A stretch of 29,562 nt of DNA from contig CAYQJU010000033.1 in NCBI GenBank assembly GCA_964417875.1, positions 1 to 29,562 of the forward strand, in the 5' to 3' direction. Positions 24,152-29,562 of this stretch are shown one piece after another; positions within the stretch are counted from its first letter, which is position 1, and every line of letters begins with the position of its first letter. The DNA comes from ZC4RG30 sp964417875 (GTDB lineage: Bacteria > Pseudomonadota > Gammaproteobacteria > Steroidobacterales > Steroidobacteraceae). Below the pieces are notes generated by a model, which ran no database searches, was not told the DNA's origin, and worked only from the letters and a program-made list of their open reading frames with translations. The translations under genes were made by a program, and so were the position numbers.

Positions 24152-24367
24152 CAGCGATCTCCCTGTTGCTGCATGTGTCTTCTTCGACGAGCCGGACCGG
24201 CTGAAGCGATAATCAACAGCCTGTTGCTTCGCGTTCTGCGCACATTTTCTTCCACTGAATTTGCATTGATGACAACACAGTGGCATGGCCGGTGCAAGGA
24301 AATGCCAGCAGTATGCGCCGCGATCCGGAACGGAGCGTTCAGGAATAGGGCAGCACGATCGGGTCGT
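24152..24367 (-). other. Intergenic region upstream of the TonB-dependent receptor
   Basis: This 216-base gap is the largest in the window. On the minus strand it includes an AT-richer patch at about 24240-24280 with TTGTCA and GAAAAT elements whose spacing (20 bases) is not ideal. No terminator with a T-run was found after the oxygenase stop at 24368. It probably holds the receptor promoter and its regulator sites. Confidence 0.4.
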
Positions 24368-25441
24368 TCAGGGTCGCGTGAAGCGGTTGCGGATGAACTG
24401 CGAGACGATCCACTTCTCACCCCGCGTGGTCGGCCGGCCGGCGTGCAGGGTGCGCTTGTCGGCAGCGAGGTCCGCGCGCGTATTGGCGAACAGCAACGCA
24501 TCGCCGGTGCGGCCCCGATGGCTGAGGCCGAGGCGCGGAAACTGCGTTTCGCCGCCGTCGTAGTCATCGTTCAGGTAGACCAGGAAGGTGATGATGCGCT
24601 GGCCGTTGCGTTGCACTTCGCCTGCATAGTCCGGTGTACGGTCCGGATCGACGAAGTCGTAGTGATCTGCGATCTGTTCACCGGGTTCGTAATGCAGCAC
24701 CGCCAGGGCTTCCAGCTGCCGGATGTCGCTGCGGCAGGCCGCCGCGATGCGTGCCTGCAGCAGAACCTGCATGAACTCGATGGAATGCACATCGAAGGTG
24801 GCCTGGGTGTTGTCGCGATGCGCGTCGACGACATCGCCACGCCGGACCGCGTCATAGACACGGGCGCGTTCCAGTCGGCCGGAGGCGAAGCCGATCATTG
24901 CTGCACAGACCTGCGGGCAGACGAATGCGGGAATGCTGCGCACCAGCGGATCGGCATTCAGCACCTCGCCCGGCGGTGGCTGCTGCCATGAGGCGAGATC
25001 GATGTGCGCCGCAATGCGCGCCCAGTCCAGATCGTTCATGCCGGTGGCTTGCGGCGCAACGGCGGCACCGGCACCAAGTGCCAGCAGTTGGCGCTGCGCG
25101 GGCTCCCAGCCGCCACGCGCCGACCGCACCAGCCATGCAAGCGCGCCGGGCCAGTCCGGTGGGCGATTGAAGCCCAGCGCCAGCACGCTGGCCGCGCGGG
25201 CGGCCGCTTCGGCGTCGCCGCGCTGCACGGCTTCGGACAGCATCTGCAGGCCGTGGTCGGGCAGCAGTGGCGCGGCATTGCCGGTCAGCAGCCGCAGTCC
25301 CAGCGTGCGCGTGCTGCCCAGGTCGCCGGCACGCACGCCGCGCGCCAGCTCGTTGACGGCTGCATCGTGATCGCCAGCGGCGTCCAGATCGGCGGCGCGT
25401 GTCGTGAATGGAGAGGACAGTGCCGCGGGCATCGATGGCAT
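24368..25441 (-). CDS. Sel1-like repeat plus 2OG-Fe(II) oxygenase (prolyl-4-hydroxylase fold)
   Basis: From the ATG at 25441 this is a 357-residue protein without a signal peptide. Residues ~15-125 resemble Sel1/TPR-type helical repeats (AAGDHDAAVNELARGVRAGD, DAEAAARAASVLALG, PGALAWLVRSARGGWEPAQRQLLALG). Residues ~170-355 form a P4Hc-type jelly roll with iron ligands His260 and Asp262 (HYDF) and His333 (TLHAGRP). A basic residue for 2-oxoglutarate is expected at Arg340 or Lys343, and GGETQFPRLG is also characteristic. It should hydroxylate a protein or peptide side chain with O2 and 2-oxoglutarate. TAGAAT (25476-25471) may be its -10. It is divergent from the hybrid kinase gene. Confidence 0.83.
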   Translation of the reverse strand: MPSMPAALSSPFTTRAADLDAAGDHDAAVNELARGVRAGDLGSTRTLGLRLLTGNAAPLLPDHGLQMLSEAVQRGDAEAAARAASVLALGFNRPPDWPGALAWLVRSARGGWEPAQRQLLALGAGAAVAPQATGMNDLDWARIAAHIDLASWQQPPPGEVLNADPLVRSIPAFVCPQVCAAMIGFASGRLERARVYDAVRRGDVVDAHRDNTQATFDVHSIEFMQVLLQARIAAACRSDIRQLEALAVLHYEPGEQIADHYDFVDPDRTPDYAGEVQRNGQRIITFLVYLNDDYDGGETQFPRLGLSHRGRTGDALLFANTRADLAADKRTLHAGRPTTRGEKWIVSQFIRNRFTRP

Positions 25442-25470
25442 GAGGTCGCGGATGTGATGACGGCCCGGGG

Positions 25471-25476
25471 ATTCTA
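25471..25476 (-). promoter_or_regulatory. Possible -10 element of the 2OG oxygenase gene
   Basis: TAGAAT on the minus strand lies 29 bases before the ATG at 25441. No good -35 was found. The 148-base divergent gap (25442-25589) must also hold the hybrid kinase promoter, possibly CAGACA (25524) with TAGGAT (25548), which is weak. Confidence 0.3.
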
Positions 25477-25589
25477 TCCCTGCCCATGCATCCCTGCCCG
25501 CGCAACCGCAAGACCGGCCACTGACAGACAGTATGGGGTCCTGACGGTAGGATGTCCGGCGCCCACCAGAACAACCAGGCAGTGCTCGA

Positions 25590-27869
25590 TTGAGCTTCGA
25601 CCCCGACCTTGCAACCGGAAGGCAGCCGTTACCTGCCGGCTTGCGCGCGCGCATTTCGGCCACCGTGGCATCGCTGCGCGTGGCGGCGCTCGAGCGTCGC
25701 ATCTTCCTGGTTGCCGCAGCGAGCCTGCTGCCGCTGGCCCTGCTGAGCAGCGTCACGCTGTTCACGGCCGCGAAGACGCAGAAGGAGCGGCTGCTGGAGG
25801 CCAATGTCCAGATTGCGCAGGCGCTGTCGGCGGCGGTGGACTCCCAGCTGGGCAATGTGGTGGCTTCCCTCGATGCGTTGGGATCCAGTCCGCGCCTTGC
25901 GCAGGAAGACTTCGCGGGCCTGCAGCAGGTTTCCCGGGAGCTGCTGGCGCGAAGGCCCACATGGGTGAACCTGGTGGTCTCCACGCCTGATGCGCGGCAG
26001 GTGATGAATGCCAGCCTGCCGCTGAGCGGGGAACGCCCGTCCTGGATCACGCCGGTGTTCGTCGCCGAGGCCGTGCGGCGGCGTGGTCCCATCATCTCGA
26101 ACCTGGAATGGGGACCGATCCTGCAGCAGCATGCCTTCGGCGTGCATGTGCCGGTGGAGCGCCAGGACGAGGTGCGTTATGTGCTCACCGCGGTGATCAG
26201 CCCGCGGTTCCTGTCCGATATTGCGAAGGTGCATCCGGTGCCCGACGGCGGCGTGGTGACCATCGTCGATCGCGACCATCGCGTCGTGACGCGCTCGCGC
26301 GATGGCGACCAGTGGGTGGGACGCTCCGCCACCGGTCCGCTGCTCGAGCGCCTGCAGGGCAGGCGGTCGACCGGCTGGGTCGCGTCCAACACGCTGGAAG
26401 GCGCGCCGGTCTATTCGGTCTATCACCGCTCCGCCTTTTCCGGCTGGAGCGCCATCATCGGCATACCGCAGCAGGTCCTGGATGCGCCGCTGCGGCGTTC
26501 CTATTTCGCGTTCGGCGCCTCCTTCCTCTTCTCGGTGATTCTGGGACTACTGGCGGCAGGCCGGGTCGGGCACACCATCGTGCGTCCCGTGCGCGAGCTG
26601 GAATCTTCGGCCGCGAGCGTCGGACGCGGCGAGGCGCCGCGGGTGCCTCCCACCCGCATGCCGGAGATCCGCCGCGTCGGCGAGGCACTGGTCTCGGCGC
26701 ATCTGCAGCGCGAGCGCGCGCTGGAGCGGGAGCGGGATGCGCGGCGCGTGGCAGAAGGTGCCAGCAAGGCCAAGGACGAGTTCCTGGCCATGCTGGGGCA
26801 TGAGCTGCGCAATCCGCTGGCGGCGATCTCCACCGCCTCGCAGTTGCTGGAGCGCGACCGCGGACAGCTCGCGCCGCTGCAGGCCAGCGCGGCGGCCATC
26901 GTCTCGCGCCAGGTGCGCCATCTGGCGCGCATGACCGACGACCTGCTCGACGCGGGGCGCATCGTGCTCGGCAAGATCGTGCTGACCCGGTCGCGCATGG
27001 ATCTGGCAAATGGCGTGCAGGCGGCGCTCGCGGCGATGCGCAACAGTGGCCAGCTCGATCGCCACCAGGTGAGCATTGATGCGTCGCCGGCGTGGATCGA
27101 CGGTGATCCGACGCGCATCGAGCAGATCGCGCTGAACCTGATGGCCAACGCCGCCAAGTACACACCGGAAGGCGGGTCGATCCGCATCGAGGTGCGCCGC
27201 GAGGATGGCGAGGCCGTGCTGCGCGTCAGCGACACCGGCATTGGCCTGGACGATGAACTGCTGGCGAGGGCCTTCGACCTGTTCGTGCAGGGCGAGCGTT
27301 CCATCGACCGTTCCCAGGGCGGTCTGGGCATAGGGCTCACGCTGGTGCGGCGCCTTGCGGAACTGCATGGAGGCACCGTGCAGGCGCAAAGCGCCGGGCA
27401 TGGCCGAGGCGCGGCGTTCACGGTGCGACTGCCGGCCGCCGAGCCGCCGGAGGTTCCGGCCCCAGGTGTGCAGTCGCCGCAGCGGCGTCGGCCATTGAGC
27501 ATCGCGCTGATCGAAGACAACGAAGACGTGCGTACCGGGCTGCGCATGCTGCTCGAGAACGAAGGCCATGCGATCCGCGAAGCCGGTGATGGCGGCGCCG
27601 GGCTGGAGCTGCTGCGCTCCGACCCGGCAGTGGATGTGGCGCTGATCGACATCGGCCTGCCGGTGATGGATGGCTTGCAGGTGGCGCGGGCGGTGCGTTC
27701 CGGCGGAAGCAGGCGCCCGGTGCTGATCGCGATGACCGGATATGGCGGTGAGGCCGAGCGGGCGCGCGGCATCGAATCAGGATTTGATGCCTACCTGGTC
27801 AAGCCGGTGGATCCCGATGCGCTGATGGACCTGCTCGATAGTCGCGCTGCCGCCGCACCGCCAACCTGA
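25590..27869 (+). CDS. Hybrid sensor histidine kinase with Cache-like periplasmic domain and C-terminal receiver
   Basis: A 759-residue protein. Helix one (about 37-57) and helix two (about 308-328) bracket a ~250-residue periplasmic region of the dCache type, with SPRLAQEDFAGLQQVSRELL and STPDARQVMNASLPLSG. A HAMP-like linker (VRPVRELESSAASVGRGE) leads to HisKA with FLAMLGHELRNP (His404). A HATPase domain (NLMANAAKY, DTGIGLDD, GGLGIGLTLVRRLAELHGG) and a receiver domain with Asp687 in VALIDIGLPVMDG and Lys of LVKPVD follow. All are intact. The start is a TTG (25590); no ATG or GTG lies upstream in frame, and a GTG further inside is the alternative. No separate output regulator is adjacent. 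Confidence 0.88.
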   Translation: MSFDPDLATGRQPLPAGLRARISATVASLRVAALERRIFLVAAASLLPLALLSSVTLFTAAKTQKERLLEANVQIAQALSAAVDSQLGNVVASLDALGSSPRLAQEDFAGLQQVSRELLARRPTWVNLVVSTPDARQVMNASLPLSGERPSWITPVFVAEAVRRRGPIISNLEWGPILQQHAFGVHVPVERQDEVRYVLTAVISPRFLSDIAKVHPVPDGGVVTIVDRDHRVVTRSRDGDQWVGRSATGPLLERLQGRRSTGWVASNTLEGAPVYSVYHRSAFSGWSAIIGIPQQVLDAPLRRSYFAFGASFLFSVILGLLAAGRVGHTIVRPVRELESSAASVGRGEAPRVPPTRMPEIRRVGEALVSAHLQRERALERERDARRVAEGASKAKDEFLAMLGHELRNPLAAISTASQLLERDRGQLAPLQASAAAIVSRQVRHLARMTDDLLDAGRIVLGKIVLTRSRMDLANGVQAALAAMRNSGQLDRHQVSIDASPAWIDGDPTRIEQIALNLMANAAKYTPEGGSIRIEVRREDGEAVLRVSDTGIGLDDELLARAFDLFVQGERSIDRSQGGLGIGLTLVRRLAELHGGTVQAQSAGHGRGAAFTVRLPAAEPPEVPAPGVQSPQRRRPLSIALIEDNEDVRTGLRMLLENEGHAIREAGDGGAGLELLRSDPAVDVALIDIGLPVMDGLQVARAVRSGGSRRPVLIAMTGYGGEAERARGIESGFDAYLVKPVDPDALMDLLDSRAAAAPPT

Positions 27870-27965
27870 GCGGGGCCACGAGCGGGATGCAAGTGCGCAC
27901 TGGCGCGCACCCCGGCGATGCAACGTGCTAGCGTTCCCCCCAGGTTTTCCTGCAGGGCGCTCGCC

Positions 27966-29562
27966 ATGTCACAGATCCCCCACGCCTGCCTGATCGCTGG
28001 CCTCGCCCTCGCGGGCTGTTCCTCCCCGGCCACGCCACCGGCCGATGATCCACATGCCTGGCTTGAAGAAGTCGAAGGCGAGCGCGCGCTGCAATGGGTG
28101 CGGGAGCGCAATGCGGTGGCCGAGTCGGAACTTGCGGCCACCGACAGCTTCAAGGACATGAAGGCCGACATCCTCGCGATCCTCGATTCCGATGCGAAGA
28201 TTCCCGGCGTCGAGAAGATCGGCGGGCACTACTACAACTTCTGGAAGGACCAGAACCACGAGCGCGGCATCTGGCGCCGCACCACGCTTGCGGAATACCG
28301 CAAGGCACAGCCGCAATGGGAAACGGTGCTCGACCTGGATGCGCTGAACGCCGCTGAAGACGCGAAGTGGGTGTGGCATGGCGCCGAGTGCCTGAAGCCG
28401 GACTACCGGCGCTGCCTGGTCGCGCTGTCGCCCGGCGGTTCCGACGCCGATGTCACCCGCGAGTTCGACCTGGTCACGAAGGACTGGGTGAAGGACGGGT
28501 TCTTCCGCCCCGAGGCCAAGGGCGCACTGGGCTGGATCGATGAAGACAGGGTGTATGTGTATACGGACTTCGGAGCGGGCACGCTGACCTCTTCGGGCTA
28601 TCCGAACATCGTGAAGGAATGGCGGCGCGGCACGCCGATGGCGGAAGCAAAGACCGTCTATGAAGGCCAGCCCGGAGACATGTACATCGCGGCATTCCGC
28701 GACCACACGCGGGGCTTCGAGCGCGACTTCGTCAGCCGCACCATCGAGTTCTATGCCGATCAACTGCACCTGCGCCGGCCCGACGGCAATCTGGTGCACA
28801 TCGATGCGCCAGACTCGGCGCAGAAGGATGTGCACCGGGAATGGCTGGTGCTGCAGCTGCGCGAACCCTGGCAGGCCGGTGGGCGCACCTGGCCAGCCGG
28901 TTCCCTGATCGCGTCGCGCTTCGATGACTTCATGGCCGGCCAGCGACAGTTCGTGGCCCTGTTCGAGCCCACCGACAATTCATCGCTGGCCGGATACGCC
29001 TGGACGCGCGATCACCTGGTGCTCAATGTCATGGAGGACGTCAAGAGCCGGCTGTTCGTGCTGACGCCCGAGGCCGGCGGCAATGCCTGGAAGCGCAGCG
29101 ACTTCGTCGGCGCGCCGGATTTCGGCACGTTCAGCGTGCAGGCGGTGGACCCGGACCAGAGCAATGCAGTGTGGCTGGTTTCCGCCGACTTCCTGACGCC
29201 GACAACGCTTTCCATCGCGCCGATCGGCAGCCGTCCGGAGGTGCTCAAGTCCAATCCGGCCTTCTTCGATGCCAGTGGCCATGTGATCGAGCAGCACTTC
29301 GCCACGTCGAAGGACGGCACGCGCGTGCCCTACTTCATGGTGCGACCGAAGCAGATGACCTTCGACGGCAGTGCACCCACGCTGCTGTATGGCTACGGCG
29401 GCTTCGAGGTGGCGATGACACCCGGCTACTCGGCCGCGATGGGCAAGGCGTGGCTGGAGAAGGGCGGTGTCTATGTGCTGGCCAACATCCGCGGCGGCGG
29501 CGAGTATGGTCCGCGCTGGCACCAGGCGGCGCTGAAGGCCAACCGCCATCGCGCCTACGAGG
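27966..29562 (+). CDS. S9A prolyl oligopeptidase-family lipoprotein (3' cut by window edge)
   Basis: The ATG at 27966 opens a frame that runs to the window end with at least 532 residues. The N-terminus has a lipobox LALAGC (Cys18). The mature part begins PADDPHAWLEEVEGERALQWVRERN, the classical start of the prolyl oligopeptidase family. It continues through the seven-bladed propeller (KIGGHYYNFWKDQNHERGIWRRTTLAEY, WVWHGAEC, GWIDEDRVYVYTDFG). The alpha/beta-hydrolase part has begun at the edge with TLLYGYGGFEV, and LANIRGGGEYGPRWHQAA. The catalytic Ser, Asp and His lie beyond the window. It should cleave proline-containing peptides in the periplasm or at the outer membrane. Confidence 0.9.
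   Translation, partial: MSQIPHACLIAGLALAGCSSPATPPADDPHAWLEEVEGERALQWVRERNAVAESELAATDSFKDMKADILAILDSDAKIPGVEKIGGHYYNFWKDQNHERGIWRRTTLAEYRKAQPQWETVLDLDALNAAEDAKWVWHGAECLKPDYRRCLVALSPGGSDADVTREFDLVTKDWVKDGFFRPEAKGALGWIDEDRVYVYTDFGAGTLTSSGYPNIVKEWRRGTPMAEAKTVYEGQPGDMYIAAFRDHTRGFERDFVSRTIEFYADQLHLRRPDGNLVHIDAPDSAQKDVHREWLVLQLREPWQAGGRTWPAGSLIASRFDDFMAGQRQFVALFEPTDNSSLAGYAWTRDHLVLNVMEDVKSRLFVLTPEAGGNAWKRSDFVGAPDFGTFSVQAVDPDQSNAVWLVSADFLTPTTLSIAPIGSRPEVLKSNPAFFDASGHVIEQHFATSKDGTRVPYFMVRPKQMTFDGSAPTLLYGYGGFEVAMTPGYSAAMGKAWLEKGGVYVLANIRGGGEYGPRWHQAALKANRHRAYE

Noticed and set aside
24152..24286. Longer reading frame for the TonB-dependent receptor starting at 24286.
   Set aside because: The added residues are not signal-like, and the ATG at 24151 has a good ribosome-binding site and signal peptide.
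1..29562. Mobile elements, phage genes, CRISPR arrays and tRNA or rRNA genes.
   Set aside because: No transposase, integrase, regularly spaced repeats, or tRNA/rRNA-like sequence was found on reading both strands; gene order and composition look like ordinary chromosome.

Overview
The window is high-GC, densely coded DNA (26 protein genes, no gap above about 220 bases) from a bacterial chromosome. The gene content points to a Gram-negative, aerobic gammaproteobacterium, perhaps of the Xanthomonadales/Nevskiales/Steroidobacteraceae neighbourhood: a large TonB-dependent receptor, several lipoproteins, periplasmic PQQ and c-type haem enzymes, a MASE2-GGDEF cyclase and a membrane acyl desaturase. 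The taxonomic placement is inference. No rRNA, tRNA, CRISPR array, insertion sequence, integrase or phage gene was seen.

Layout. 1-940: 3' end of a secreted CEMIP/G8-like protein, then a strong terminator. 940-1964: a two-gene helix-turn-helix/nucleotidyltransferase module resembling toxin-antitoxin pairs. 2096-5865 (minus strand): a periplasmic set of DUF6265 protein, PQQ sugar-dehydrogenase-like protein, di-haem oxidoreductase and DUF442/BLH-type phosphatase. 6000-9804 (plus): an FGE/SUMF1-fold secreted protein, a cyclophilin lipoprotein and a PQQ quinohaemoprotein dehydrogenase. 9830-11478 (minus): OsmC and aldose 1-epimerase. 11654-13357 (plus): zinc alcohol dehydrogenase with an uncharacterised one-helix membrane protein. 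13507-15742 (plus): MASE2-GGDEF diguanylate cyclase, then a metallo-beta-lactamase-fold lipoprotein. 15820-18571 (minus): histidine kinase, response regulator and fatty-acid desaturase. 18638-19926 (plus): a COG2521-like methyltransferase and a VOC protein. 19942-24151 (minus): TonB-dependent receptor and a Tat-type amidohydrolase. 24368-27869: a Sel1-repeat/2OG-Fe(II) oxygenase, divergent from a hybrid histidine kinase. 27966-end: start of an S9A prolyl-oligopeptidase lipoprotein, cut by the window edge.

How the genes may work together (inference). Much of the window serves the cell envelope: import and periplasmic oxidation of organic substrates, envelope folding and repair, and membrane-lipid adjustment. 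The most suggestive units are the histidine kinase with almost no periplasmic loop encoded just upstream of a desaturase, the HTH-nucleotidyltransferase pair with a near-leaderless promoter, and the alcohol dehydrogenase translationally paired with a protein of unknown function. At several genes a -10 hexamer sits directly before the start codon, which suggests leaderless transcripts. I found no unambiguous new defence or mobile system; the candidates are ranked in the findings.
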